From Verrucomicrobiales bacterium (lineage in GTDB: Bacteria; Verrucomicrobiota; Verrucomicrobiia; Verrucomicrobiales; DEV007): a stretch of DNA of 64,000 nt. Positions 19,922 through 29,910 of the stretch are shown here, in pieces. Made by a program: the position numbers and the translations under genes. The number at the start of each line of letters is the position of its first letter. The stretch's first letter is position 1. The DNA lies in NCBI GenBank assembly GCA_029233965.1, contig JARGOP010000004.1, positions 41,218 to 105,217 of the forward strand. Reading direction: 5' to 3'. The notes beneath the pieces are model-generated. The model saw nothing but the letters and a program-made list of their open reading frames with translations, was not told the DNA's origin and did no database searches.

Positions 19922-20323
19922 ATGAAAACTCTTCTTACCGCTCTCGCGATCATTCTCTTCACATCGCTGATTGGCCTCAGTGCTCCCCCGGAGGATTTTC
20001 CCGACATCCGCGTCGATGAACTGGAGGAACTCATCAAAACCGGAGAGGTGATTCTCGTGGATGTGAACGGGTCCAAATACTTTGCCAAAGGACACATCCC
20101 GGGAGCGATCGATTTCCGGGCGCACGAAGAAAAGATCACCGAACTTCTCAGCGACGATAAGAGCCAACTCATCGTGGTCTACTGCGGAGGCCCCTCCTGT
20201 GCCGCCTATGAAACGGCAGCGTTTGTGATCCGGGATGCCGGCTACACGAACATCAGGCATCTTTCAGCGGGAATCTCCGGTTGGATCGGCGCAGGAAAAG
20301 AGACCGCGCGGCTCGACCAGTGA
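19922..20323 (+). CDS. Exported rhodanese-like domain protein
   Basis: Signal peptide; VILVDVNGSKYFAKGHIPGAIDF, VVYCGGPSCAAYETAAFVIRDAGYTNIRHLSAGISGW. Confidence 0.85.
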   Translation: MKTLLTALAIILFTSLIGLSAPPEDFPDIRVDELEELIKTGEVILVDVNGSKYFAKGHIPGAIDFRAHEEKITELLSDDKSQLIVVYCGGPSCAAYETAAFVIRDAGYTNIRHLSAGISGWIGAGKETARLDQ

Positions 20324-20409
20324 ACTGCCGCGCCTCTTTCCCCTTCCAGCGGAAGGCCGCGGAACGCCGGGCTTTTCCGTCAGATCTGTCCCCGGGAATG
20401 TAAGCGGAC

Positions 20410-21072
20410 TCACTCCTGCGGCTTGAGCTCGAGCCGGTCCAGAACTTCCTGCGGCGGCCCGTTCCACTCCACCATGGCCACGTTTCCCCGGTAGCCGATA
20501 TCTCTCATCCCCTCCGGGGTCGTGTAGTAACCGCCTGCGACGAGATTCCTCAGCGTGTAGAAAAAGCTCCCGGGAAATCTTCGCCGATCCTTCTTCGCTT
20601 CGATCGCAAGATCCTGACAAATCTTCAGCTGCGTTTCGGCATCGAGGGAAACAAAGTGGTCAACGCCGTTCCGTTTCGCCTCTTCTTCAAGCCAGTCGAG
20701 CCCTTTGAGAATGGAATTTCGATCCGGTTTCTGATCCTGATAAGGGGAGCTGATCCACTCATCAACGAAGTCCGGCACCCCCAGCTCGGACGCTGCGGGC
20801 GAGGTCTCATCCGCAGGCATGATGATATCGCTCAGCACGGTGACGAGCGTGCGCTGGGATTCCGAAAAGGTGAGCGGCCAGAGTTCGCCGGGTTGGTAGA
20901 CCTTTGTCAGGTCAGGGTCGGGACCGTAGCCGGTCGCCGACGGTGCGGCGGCGGCAAAACTATCACCCCGGCTCAAGGGGAAAGTTGCCGCGGCAGCGGA
21001 CACCCATTGGATCGCGGTGCGGCGGTCGATTCGCTGCGGGGAGCGGTTTGGATTTTTCTCGCTTCTAGCCAT
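20410..21072 (-). CDS. Gluconate 2-dehydrogenase subunit 3 family protein
   Basis: Tat-like N-terminus RRTAIQWVSAAAATFPLS; LVTVLSDIIMPADETSPAASELGVPDFVDEW; adjacent to a GMC oxidoreductase. Confidence 0.82.
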   Translation of the reverse strand: MARSEKNPNRSPQRIDRRTAIQWVSAAAATFPLSRGDSFAAAAPSATGYGPDPDLTKVYQPGELWPLTFSESQRTLVTVLSDIIMPADETSPAASELGVPDFVDEWISSPYQDQKPDRNSILKGLDWLEEEAKRNGVDHFVSLDAETQLKICQDLAIEAKKDRRRFPGSFFYTLRNLVAGGYYTTPEGMRDIGYRGNVAMVEWNGPPQEVLDRLELKPQE

Positions 21073-22886
21073 CACACATTTCCTTTCTTCATTTCCCCGA
21101 TCAAATGGTCGGCGGCACGCCAGGCCATCGCCATGATCGAGAGAGTGGGGTTCTTGTCCGCCGTTGTGGGAAAGGTGGCACCGTCGGCAATGACGAGGTT
21201 GGGAACATCCCAGACCTGACACCATTTGTTCGTAACTGATTCCACCCGCTTGGCTCCCATGATCGCCCCGCCCACTTCGTGAATGATACTTCCTCCTACC
21301 TTGACCCCGGCAAGCGGATCGTCCTCATAAGATCTGGAGACCCTACCTCCTAACACTTCCAGAATCGATCTCATTGACCGCTGCTGATCGGCGACCTGCT
21401 TCAGTTCGTCATCGGAGAACTTCCAATGAAACTTCAGCACCGGAATTCCCCACTGATCCTTGACCCCGTCGGGATCAATCTCGCAGTAGCAGTCCTTGTT
21501 CGCCGCCATTGCCCCCTGCGCTCCGATCCCGATGAACGATCCGTAGTAGCGGCGGGCCTCCTCCTTCAATTGATGGCCGAAGGGGATGCCTTCGGCTTCG
21601 GAAAGGGAATCGAAGCTCCTTCCTGTGCTGAGCCGGGGCATTTTCCGACCGCTGCTGACGATGAACTTGTAACCACCCGGAAAATCGAGTTTACCGGCGA
21701 GTTGGTCGGCGGCCCTCCACCAGGGCACGTACGCCTGTTGGCCAACGGTGCCGTCTTCGTTGTGAAGCGGAAGATTCTCCAGCGCCGGAATCTGTGCGCT
21801 GAGACTGCTTGCAACGGAGTCGGTCAACCCCTGTCCCACCATCCCGTGGTCGTTCCCGATCCCGTCCGGGAAGGCTCTCGATCTCGAGTTGAGAAGGATG
21901 CGGACGGATTCCTGGGAACTCGCCCCGAGAACCACGGTCCGGCCTGAGACATGATGCTCGCCGCCATCGACCTTATCGATGTAGGAAACTCCGGTAGCCC
22001 GACCCTCGTCGTTGACCGTGACTTCATGGACCATGGCATTGGGAAGAATATCGAGATTCCCGGTCTTCAGCGCCGGTCGCAAAAACACGGTCATCGAATC
22101 AAACGCGGCTCCGATCGAACAACCGCGATGGCAGTCCGTCGCGAAGAAACACTTCGCCCGCATCCGCATATTCTCCGCAAGGAGGCGCTGCGCTTTCCCG
22201 TTTCCGGGATGAAGGATTTTCGGCAGGCGTTCGGCATCCTGTGTTTTTGTCAGGATAGCCCGATGCACCGGAACGATGGGAATTCCCAGCGTCTTCGCCT
22301 TCTCCCGGGCGAGCAGTTCCCCGGCGCGGAATTTCGGGGGCGGCAACAGGACCCCGGGCGAAGAGTCCGGCGAGTTTTCGATGCCCTCGCTCGCTCCGAA
22401 AATGCCCGCGAGCATTTCGACCTTGTCGTAGTAGGGCGCAAGTTCGTCGTAGGAGATCGGCCAGTCGTGCCCCACCCCCATCCGGGTGGCCATTTCAAAA
22501 TCGTAGGGTCCGTTGCGCAGGGAGACGCGGCCCCAGTGATTCGTCCGTCCTCCTATCATGCGCTGACGCCACCAGGCAAACTGCCGCTTCTCTTCCTTGC
22601 CGGCATTCGTGTAGGGCTCACCGGGAATGTCCCATCCCGACGCGATCGATGCATCGTAGAATCCGTACTGCTTGTCCGGGGTCCGCTCCGCCCGCAACGG
22701 AGCCATGTTGGGCGTATGAAACATCGCAGTCTCCCGGGTCGGATCAAACATTCTCCCGGCCTCCAGCACGAGCGTCTTGATCCCGGCCATAGCGAAGAGA
22801 TAGGCGACCTGACCTCCTCCGGCTCCGGACCCTACAATCACGGCATCGTAGGATGGTTGCGTTTCCTCTGGTGAAATCACGGGCAT
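21072..22886 (-). CDS. GMC family oxidoreductase
   Basis: DAVIVGSGAGGGQVAYLFAMAGIKTLVLEAG FAD motif; GGSIIHEVGGAIMG and C-terminal NPTLSIMAMAWRAADHL. Confidence 0.9.
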   Translation of the reverse strand: MPVISPEETQPSYDAVIVGSGAGGGQVAYLFAMAGIKTLVLEAGRMFDPTRETAMFHTPNMAPLRAERTPDKQYGFYDASIASGWDIPGEPYTNAGKEEKRQFAWWRQRMIGGRTNHWGRVSLRNGPYDFEMATRMGVGHDWPISYDELAPYYDKVEMLAGIFGASEGIENSPDSSPGVLLPPPKFRAGELLAREKAKTLGIPIVPVHRAILTKTQDAERLPKILHPGNGKAQRLLAENMRMRAKCFFATDCHRGCSIGAAFDSMTVFLRPALKTGNLDILPNAMVHEVTVNDEGRATGVSYIDKVDGGEHHVSGRTVVLGASSQESVRILLNSRSRAFPDGIGNDHGMVGQGLTDSVASSLSAQIPALENLPLHNEDGTVGQQAYVPWWRAADQLAGKLDFPGGYKFIVSSGRKMPRLSTGRSFDSLSEAEGIPFGHQLKEEARRYYGSFIGIGAQGAMAANKDCYCEIDPDGVKDQWGIPVLKFHWKFSDDELKQVADQQRSMRSILEVLGGRVSRSYEDDPLAGVKVGGSIIHEVGGAIMGAKRVESVTNKWCQVWDVPNLVIADGATFPTTADKNPTLSIMAMAWRAADHLIGEMKKGNV

Positions 22887-22987
22887 AGCGGCGAGTCTCG
22901 GAAACTTTTCTCGCCGGGGCAATAGCCCGTTCGCGGAATCGAAAACGGCCTGACTCCGGAAACCCGCTTTTCCCTTCCGAAGCCCAA

Positions 22988-23851
22988 CTACCGCCGGGAC
23001 ACTTCCCGATCGAGCAACCGGTTGTAGATCTGCTGCCGCTCGGGCAATCCGAGGCCACGGTTCCGGTATTCGTACATCTTCACATTGATACTCTCCCGCT
23101 GTGAAACGGAGAGTCGTGAAATTTTCGAGACCACCTCCGGCGGTATCGCCTGCTTGTCAGGGTAGCCGTCCGCCTGAAATCCGTCGCGGATGTTTCGGGC
23201 GGCATTACGGGCATCGTCCAACTGGTCGGGCGTGAGGATTCGTGGATCCGGCCCGCCATGAGGACCTGTTCCACCGCCGGGACTTCCATTACCAATGCGG
23301 GTGGAAACCATGACTCCCTTCATTCCTTTCACCGGCACGGGGGCTTCTTCATAGCGAACCGAAAAGACTTCAGCTCCGCCGACCCTGACCCGCGCCGTTA
23401 GGGTCTCGATGTCGGATTCGTCCCCCTTCACCTCCACGAGCTGCCAGCCTTCGACGTTCATCTCCTGTGAAACGAGATAGGACTGATAGGTTTCGAGATC
23501 CAGCATCGTCGCGACGGTGTCGTCAGCGATCCGGGCGAGTCCGGTGAGGACGAGCGACTGGGAGATATTCAAATGACGGAGAAACGGCGACTGCTCGCGA
23601 AGATCAGCGAAATTTTCGGCGGAAACCGGAGGAGGAAGGAATCCGGAATCCCCCGGCGACGGAGCGTCAGAAATCTGACCGTGCAGAGGCGAAGCCACAA
23701 AAAACAAGGCGCCGCCGATGACCAGGATCGGAAGGAGCCGCTGACAAATCACATTCAAGCCGACATCGTCCACAAAATTCCTGATTCCGGCCAGTCCGAG
23801 ATTGCGGGCCTCTCTGTCGATCATCATCTGCTCCCCATTCCCCATTGCCAC
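22988..23851 (-). CDS. Hypothetical membrane-anchored/secreted protein
   Basis: N-terminal hydrophobic segment LLPILVIGGALFFVASPLHG; no family recognised. Confidence 0.55.
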   Translation of the reverse strand: MAMGNGEQMMIDREARNLGLAGIRNFVDDVGLNVICQRLLPILVIGGALFFVASPLHGQISDAPSPGDSGFLPPPVSAENFADLREQSPFLRHLNISQSLVLTGLARIADDTVATMLDLETYQSYLVSQEMNVEGWQLVEVKGDESDIETLTARVRVGGAEVFSVRYEEAPVPVKGMKGVMVSTRIGNGSPGGGTGPHGGPDPRILTPDQLDDARNAARNIRDGFQADGYPDKQAIPPEVVSKISRLSVSQRESINVKMYEYRNRGLGLPERQQIYNRLLDREVSRR

Positions 23852-23880
23852 CGCCTTCCAAACCCGCTAGCCTCGGTGGC

Positions 23881-25503
23881 ATGCAACGACGTGATTGGTT
23901 AAAGGGCGTCTCCGTAACGGGGATGGGGCTGCTTTCCTCCCGCTGGGTAACGACCGTGGAGGCGGCGACCCTGGTCTCCGAAAAATTTCCCGCGCTGGCT
24001 GATCTGGCGCTTTCTTATGCCTCAAGCCTCGGGGCTTCGTTCGCCGACTTCCATGTCATGCAAACGGACTCGGAGTCCCTCTTTGCCCGTGAGGAAATGG
24101 TTCAGGGAGTGAATGCGGATTCGAGGCTTGGCTGCTCCGTCCGCGTCATCGTGAATGGCGCGTGGGGATTCGCGGCGGGAGAAAACCTTTCCGAAGAAGC
24201 CGTCAAAAAAATGACCGCAGCCGCCGTCGCCCTCGCCAGAGGTCAGGCCGGTTGGCGCGCTCACCCTGTCGAGATCGAGAGCCTCCCCGCTTATGACGGG
24301 AGCTGGGAAATGCCCATCGAAATCGATCCGTTTACGATCCCGCTGGAGGAAAAGGTCGGGCAACTCCTCGGCATCAATCGCTCCGCCCTCGGTGCCGGCG
24401 CGAACTTCTGCTCTTCCTACCTGCGTGCCGTGCGGGAGCGAAAGTGGCTTGCGAACAGCTTCGGGACCCGCATCTCTCAGTCCCGGGTCCGGATTAACCC
24501 GGGCTTCAGCGTCACTGTGACTGATCCCAGGCAGGGCGGCTTTGCGAGCCGCGAAAGCTTCCTTCCTCCACGCGCCGCCGGATACGAACACCTTTGCGAC
24601 TGGAAGTCGGTCGAGGAAGCTTCTCTTGCCGTGGAGCAGGCGAAGGAAAAAATGGCCGCGCCCTCTGTTACCGCAGGGAAAAAGGACATCGTCATCGCTC
24701 CTTCAAATCTCTGGCTCACGATCCACGAAACGGTCGGACACCCCACTGAACTCGACCGCGCTCTCGGGTATGAAGCGAACTACGCGGGCACTTCTTTCTG
24801 CACTCCGGAGAAACTGGATACCCTGCGCTACGGCAGCGAGATCGTGAATATCTTCGCGGACCGCACCGCTGATCAAGGGCTCTCGACGATCGGCTGGGAC
24901 GATGACGGCGTGCAGACCGCCGGCAAAGAGTTTCCCATCATCAAAGACGGCATCTTCCGGAACTACCAGATGGCACTCGGTCAGGCCGCGCTCATCGGGC
25001 GTGAAGGAGGATCGAACGGCTGCGCTTATGCCGATGGTTACGACTCCGTTCCCCTCCAGCGAATGCCTAACATTTCGCTACAACCCGGAAGAGACGACGG
25101 CGTCACGGTGGAATCTCTTATCGCGGATGTTGAAGACGGGATCTACGTCGACGGACGTGGAAGCTGGAGCATCGATCAGCAGCGCTACAATTTTCAATTC
25201 ACTGCACAGGTCTTTCACAAAATCACGAACGGTAAACTCGACGGCATGTACAAAGACGTCGCCTATCAGGGCAATTCGGTCGATTTCTGGAATGCCTGCG
25301 ACGGACTCGGCGGAAAGGACACTTACGAACTCGGCGGCGCTTTCAACTGCGGCAAAGGCCAACCCGGACAGGGAGCACCTGTCTCTCACGGAGCGGTCCC
25401 GGCCCGCTTTCGACAAATCAATATTCTCAACACCGCCGAGGAGTCCGGCAGGAAAGTGGCCTCGAAATGTGAATGTAGCGGAGGAGGAACAGCATGGGCC
25501 TGA
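23881..25503 (+). CDS. TldD/PmbA family metallopeptidase with Tat signal
   Basis: MQRRDWLKGVSVTGMGLLSS Tat signal; IHETVGHPTELDRALGYEANYAGTSF HExxxH motif; TldD C-terminal block. Confidence 0.87.
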   Translation: MQRRDWLKGVSVTGMGLLSSRWVTTVEAATLVSEKFPALADLALSYASSLGASFADFHVMQTDSESLFAREEMVQGVNADSRLGCSVRVIVNGAWGFAAGENLSEEAVKKMTAAAVALARGQAGWRAHPVEIESLPAYDGSWEMPIEIDPFTIPLEEKVGQLLGINRSALGAGANFCSSYLRAVRERKWLANSFGTRISQSRVRINPGFSVTVTDPRQGGFASRESFLPPRAAGYEHLCDWKSVEEASLAVEQAKEKMAAPSVTAGKKDIVIAPSNLWLTIHETVGHPTELDRALGYEANYAGTSFCTPEKLDTLRYGSEIVNIFADRTADQGLSTIGWDDDGVQTAGKEFPIIKDGIFRNYQMALGQAALIGREGGSNGCAYADGYDSVPLQRMPNISLQPGRDDGVTVESLIADVEDGIYVDGRGSWSIDQQRYNFQFTAQVFHKITNGKLDGMYKDVAYQGNSVDFWNACDGLGGKDTYELGGAFNCGKGQPGQGAPVSHGAVPARFRQINILNTAEESGRKVASKCECSGGGTAWA

Positions 25504-26828
25504 CAAAACAAGAATTTGCAATACTGAGCGAAAAGGTGCTCGACATGGTCGAAGCCGACAGCGCCGAAGTCCGGCTTCAGGAAACGGAGGATCTCCAGGT
25601 CCGCTCCGCAAACAACGACGTGACCTCAAACGGATTCATCGATCGTTTTCAAATCGGCATCACGGTGAGCTATGGGAAGCGCTCCGCTTCGATTGAGATC
25701 AACCAAACCGAAGACGAAGCGATCCGCGACGCCGTGAAGAAAGTCGAGGCGATGGGCAAGCTCGCCCCCGAAGATCCGGAGCACCTCCCTCCCGTCGAGC
25801 CGGGCGAGTATCTCACTCCCATCACCTTTTCCGAAGCGACGGCCGCGATGACTCCGGAGGAAGCCCTCGCGCAGGTGCGACCGGTCATCGAGCAGTCCCG
25901 CGCCGCCGGGGTCGAGAGCGCCGGATACCTCGAGCGCTCCGTCGGTTCCTCGGCTCTCGCAAACACAAATGGATTGTTCATTCACCAGCAAAGCACGGGA
26001 GTGAAGTTCTCGGTCACCGCTCGCGCCGCGGAGGGTCGCGGCTCAGGATGGGCCAGCGCCCAGGCGACTGACCTCGCCAACTTCGATCCCGCTCCCGTCG
26101 GTGAAAAAGCGATCCAGAAAGCGCTCGCCTCGCGAAATGCGAAAGAACGCAAAGCAGGGCGAACCACCGTCGTCCTCGAAGCGCCGGCAGTTCGCGATCT
26201 TCTCTCGATTCTCTCGTGGAATCTCGGACAGCGTGGCTTCGACGAAGGCCGCAGCTTTCTGAACGGACTCGTCGGCGATGACGGAGAACTTATCGGAAAG
26301 CAACTCTTCGGCGAAAACGCAACGCTTTACTCGGACCCCCTCTATGAGCCGGCCCCGTGTGGCGTTCACTCGGACGGGATTCCCCGGGAAAAAACCATGT
26401 GGATCGAAAACGGGGTCGTGAAGAATCTCATGGTGCCACGATACTGGGCGCAGAAAAACGGCACGGATCCGGTCCCATGGCCGGGAAATCTCATCATGCC
26501 CGGCGAAGGGAAGAGCACGGAGGAACTCATCGCCGGGGTGGAGGATGGCGTCCTCATCACGCGGCTCTGGTACTTGCGCCAGGTCCAGCCGCAGACCCTG
26601 CTTTACACCGGACTGACGCGTGACGGCACCTTTGCGATCAAAAACGGCAGGGTCGTCGGCCCCGTGAACAACTTCCGCTTCAACGAGTCACCGGCGAATG
26701 TGCTGAAGAACATCGTCGCGAGCGGAAAGCAGGAGCGCGTCCTCGGCAGCGAAAGCGACTCGCCGGCACACGTACCGGCCCTGGTCGTGAAGGATTTTAA
26801 TCTTTCGTCGGTGTCGGAGGCGAGCTGA
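25494..26828 (+). CDS. TldD/PmbA family protein (partner subunit)
   Basis: PmbA/TldE-like: EVRLQETEDLQVRSANNDVTSNGFIDRFQIGITVSYGKRSASIEINQTEDEAIRDAVKKV...; overlaps the upstream gene by 10 nt. Confidence 0.87.
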   Translation: MGLTKQEFAILSEKVLDMVEADSAEVRLQETEDLQVRSANNDVTSNGFIDRFQIGITVSYGKRSASIEINQTEDEAIRDAVKKVEAMGKLAPEDPEHLPPVEPGEYLTPITFSEATAAMTPEEALAQVRPVIEQSRAAGVESAGYLERSVGSSALANTNGLFIHQQSTGVKFSVTARAAEGRGSGWASAQATDLANFDPAPVGEKAIQKALASRNAKERKAGRTTVVLEAPAVRDLLSILSWNLGQRGFDEGRSFLNGLVGDDGELIGKQLFGENATLYSDPLYEPAPCGVHSDGIPREKTMWIENGVVKNLMVPRYWAQKNGTDPVPWPGNLIMPGEGKSTEELIAGVEDGVLITRLWYLRQVQPQTLLYTGLTRDGTFAIKNGRVVGPVNNFRFNESPANVLKNIVASGKQERVLGSESDSPAHVPALVVKDFNLSSVSEAS

Positions 26829-26937
26829 CCTTCGTTCCCCGTTGCGAAGAACCGGGAGGACAACTTCCCCGTTGTCCTCGATTCGCCGGTCTTTCGCAAC
26901 AGGGCCAGCCGTCTTCCATCCATCGGACACGACATCC

Positions 26938-26970
26938 CAACAGGGTCAGACCCCTGACCCAACCCTGTTG
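26938..26970. repeat. Hairpin/inverted repeat CAACAGGGT...ACCCTGTTG with competing inner GGGTCAG...CTGACCC stem
   Basis: CAACAGGGTCAGACCCCTGACCCAACCCTGTTG, perfect 9-bp outer arms. Confidence 0.75.
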
Positions 26971-27049
26971 AATTCCGGTTGCTCAATTTCGGGAAGAGCG
27001 AAGGGTATGACCTTTCCGGGCACCTCCCCCCTCGTCCGGTTTCACCCCG

Positions 27050-28390
27050 ATGGCTTCCTCCTCACGTCCCGCTCTCCTTCGCGAAGGAAAGAGCACGCTG
27101 CTCCTCGCCTTTCCGCTCATCGCGGGACAGGTCAGCCAGATGCTCGTGGGGCTCTCGGATACGGTCATGATCGGGCGGCTTGGCGTCGTTCCTCTTGCCG
27201 CATCGACCTTTGCGAACACCTTGATCTACATCCCGCTCATGATCGGAATCGGCATGACGATGGCGGTCTCGATCCGGGTTTCGCAGGCTCGGGGGGCCGA
27301 AAATCCTGCGATGGCGAGAGAGGCGCTTCGCAACGGCCTGTTCCTCGCCATTATCATTGGTTTGCTCACCGTCGTCGGGGCGCTCGCGACGATTCCGTTC
27401 TTCGAATTCTTCGGCCAGGAAGCAGTCGTCACTACTGCAGCAGCCGACTATTTTCTCATCGTTGCGGTGTCGATGATTCCGGCGATCGGGTGCATGGCGG
27501 TGAAGAATCATGCCGATGCGATGAATCACCCCTGGCCGGCCTTCTGGATCAGCCTTGGCGGAGTGATCCTCAACATTTTCCTCAACTGGATTCTCATCTA
27601 CGGAAAGCTCGGCGCCCCGGCTCTCGGGCTTGAGGGCGCAGGGATCGCGACTCTCATCGCCCGAATCGTGACGCTGGCCGCCCTCATTCAATGGTGCCGC
27701 CAGTCTCGAACCGTTCACGAGTGGGTCCCGCGAAACTGGTTCCGGCGACCGGACGGGCCCTCGATTCGTTCATTGGTGAAAGTCGGACTCCCCGCAAGTT
27801 TTCAACTTCTCGCTGAGGTCAGCGCTTTCGTCATGGCGACGATCCTTATCGGAACCCTCGGGAAGATTTCGCTCGCCTCTCACCAAATCGCAATCACCTG
27901 TGTCGCGACGATTTTCATGGTTCCCCTGGGCCTCTCCATGGCGATGACGGTTCGTATCGGCGAAGCCTGGGGCGCAAAACAAACGGAACGGATGCGACCG
28001 ATCGTCGTGAGTGGCTGGCTCATGGGTGGACTCTTTTCACTGATAAGCGCGACCCTCGTCTTTCTCTTTCCAAACGTCATCGCAGGATGGTTCGTTACCG
28101 AGCCGGAAGCCCGCGCCCTCGCCGCTTCCCTACTGGTCATTTCGGCGTTCTTTCAGTTCAGCGATGCCATGCAGATCATCTCCACCGGAGCACTGCGGGG
28201 ACTCGACGATGTGAACATTCCCGCCTGGCTCGCCGCTTTTGCCTACTGGATGATTTCTATTCCGGTCGGCTGGTGGTTCGCCTTTCGACTCGACTGGGAA
28301 GCCGCCGGGATGTGGTGGGGCATTACGATCGGACTGACGATGACCGCCGTCCTCCTCGGCATTCGCCTCTGGCGAAAGATCAGCCTCTAG
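27050..28390 (+). CDS. MATE family efflux transporter
   Basis: GQVSQMLVGLSDTVMIGRLGVVPLAASTFAN, 12-TM pattern, GAGIATLIARI. Confidence 0.92.
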   Translation: MASSSRPALLREGKSTLLLAFPLIAGQVSQMLVGLSDTVMIGRLGVVPLAASTFANTLIYIPLMIGIGMTMAVSIRVSQARGAENPAMAREALRNGLFLAIIIGLLTVVGALATIPFFEFFGQEAVVTTAAADYFLIVAVSMIPAIGCMAVKNHADAMNHPWPAFWISLGGVILNIFLNWILIYGKLGAPALGLEGAGIATLIARIVTLAALIQWCRQSRTVHEWVPRNWFRRPDGPSIRSLVKVGLPASFQLLAEVSAFVMATILIGTLGKISLASHQIAITCVATIFMVPLGLSMAMTVRIGEAWGAKQTERMRPIVVSGWLMGGLFSLISATLVFLFPNVIAGWFVTEPEARALAASLLVISAFFQFSDAMQIISTGALRGLDDVNIPAWLAAFAYWMISIPVGWWFAFRLDWEAAGMWWGITIGLTMTAVLLGIRLWRKISL

Positions 28391-28395
28391 CCGGA

Positions 28396-28602
28396 CTACT
28401 TTTTCCCGTCCTCTTTTCGCGTGATCGCAAAGTAGATCACGTAGAACCAGGAAAGGACCCCGGCGAGAATCGCCCAGAGAATGGATCGGTTGCGCTCCCA
28501 CGAACAAACGACGGCAAGGGCGGAACCGAGACCAATTCCGGTCCGGGTAATCGTTTCCGTGGTGCGTTCGGTAATTTCAGCGACTTCGGCAAGTATCATC
28601 AT
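28396..28602 (-). CDS. Small membrane protein
   Basis: RNRSILWAILAGVLSWFYVIYFAITRKEDGKK; abuts the MATE gene convergently. Confidence 0.55.
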   Translation of the reverse strand: MMILAEVAEITERTTETITRTGIGLGSALAVVCSWERNRSILWAILAGVLSWFYVIYFAITRKEDGKK

Positions 28603-28658
28603 GAGGGGATCTTCAACCTGATCTCTCCACCAAGCGATTCCAAGATCACACTCATTTT

Positions 28659-29690
28659 CTAATCGCCGGCCGCGTCTGCGGAGTTTCTCACTTTCTCTCC
28701 CCGCTCATAGATTGTCTTTGCTGATCCGACGACCAGTGAATCCATGTCACTCAGGAGCGCATGATCTTTTCCTGCATAATCGACATGGTTCAGTAGATAT
28801 TTGATCGCATTCAACCTCGCCCGCTTTTTGTCATCCGAACGGACAATCGTCCACGGAGCATCTGCAGTGTCGGTGTAGAACAACATGGATTCCTTCGCTT
28901 CCGTGTATTCATCCCACCGTCCCAGAGACTCCAGATCCATCGGACTGAGCTTCCATTGCTTGAGGGGGTCCTGAGCCCGGCTCAGAAATCTCCGCAACTG
29001 CTCTTCCCGACTCACTGAAAACCAGAACTTGAAAAGCTTCACTCCGCTGCGGGTGATCATGCGCTCAAACTCGGGCGCCTGGCGCATGAACTCCAGGTAT
29101 TCTCTCGGAGGACAAAATCCCATGACTCTCTCGACTCCGGCCCGGTTGTACCAGGACCGATCGAGAAAAACGAGTTCTCCGTTTGTTGGAAGGTAAGAGA
29201 CATAGCGCTGGAAATACCATTGTCCTCTCTCGCGATCCGTCGGCTTTGCCAACGCGACAATGCGAGCGCCCCGTGGATTCAAATTCTCGGTGAAACGGGT
29301 GATCGTTCCTCCCTTGCCGGCTGCGTCACGTCCCTCAAAGAGTATGACAATCTTCTCCCCGCTGTGAATTGCCCAGGCCTGCATCTTGACGAGCTCGATT
29401 TGAAGAAGGGCAATCTGCCTCTCATATTCATTGGAGTTCATGACCCTCTTGTAAGGATAGACTGAGCTGATAATCTCCTTCTTGTCCTTCGTTCCTTTGA
29501 CGCGGGCAACCAACTCAGGTGGAATCTGGTTTTCGACGACCTCATTAATCAGGGAAACCATGGGGTAAGCCTTCGCCATCGCTGAGGAAGTCTTCGCTGA
29601 TTTCCGCACCGTTGTCTTTCCCGCCACCGTCTTTGCCACAGGTGTCGCCGCTGCCGCCGTCTTCGGAGCACTTGATTTTGCCGTCGTCAT
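28659..29690 (-). CDS. ppk2: Polyphosphate kinase 2 family protein (PPK2)
   Basis: VILFEGRDAAGKGGTITRFTENLNPRG Walker A, RGQWYFQRYVSYLPTNGELVFLDRSWYNRAGVERVMGFC; Lys/Ala/Thr-rich N-terminal tail. Confidence 0.93.
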   Translation of the reverse strand: MTTAKSSAPKTAAAATPVAKTVAGKTTVRKSAKTSSAMAKAYPMVSLINEVVENQIPPELVARVKGTKDKKEIISSVYPYKRVMNSNEYERQIALLQIELVKMQAWAIHSGEKIVILFEGRDAAGKGGTITRFTENLNPRGARIVALAKPTDRERGQWYFQRYVSYLPTNGELVFLDRSWYNRAGVERVMGFCPPREYLEFMRQAPEFERMITRSGVKLFKFWFSVSREEQLRRFLSRAQDPLKQWKLSPMDLESLGRWDEYTEAKESMLFYTDTADAPWTIVRSDDKKRARLNAIKYLLNHVDYAGKDHALLSDMDSLVVGSAKTIYERGEKVRNSADAAGD

Positions 29691-29806
29691 GTTGTTCTGT
29701 CAGGTTGCAATCGGCGCACGATGAAATGATCGCCACGAATCTCTGTGTCCGCCGACCAGAGCCGCACAATCCGTGCCATGGGAACTCGGCTTTACTCCGA
29801 TAGAGA

Positions 29807-29852
29807 ATCGACAATGGACGAAATCAGGTTTTGACCTCATCGGATTGTCGAT
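29807..29852. promoter_or_regulatory. Dyad in divergent intergenic region between ppk2 and nitroreductase gene
   Basis: ATCGACAAT (29807-29815) ... ATTGTCGAT (29844-29852), with inner AGGT/ACCT. Confidence 0.45.
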
Positions 29853-29910
29853 CATGATGTTCGGTTATTGATTCATGCATTTGAACGTAACCTCCTGACA
29901 CTCTGACGAC

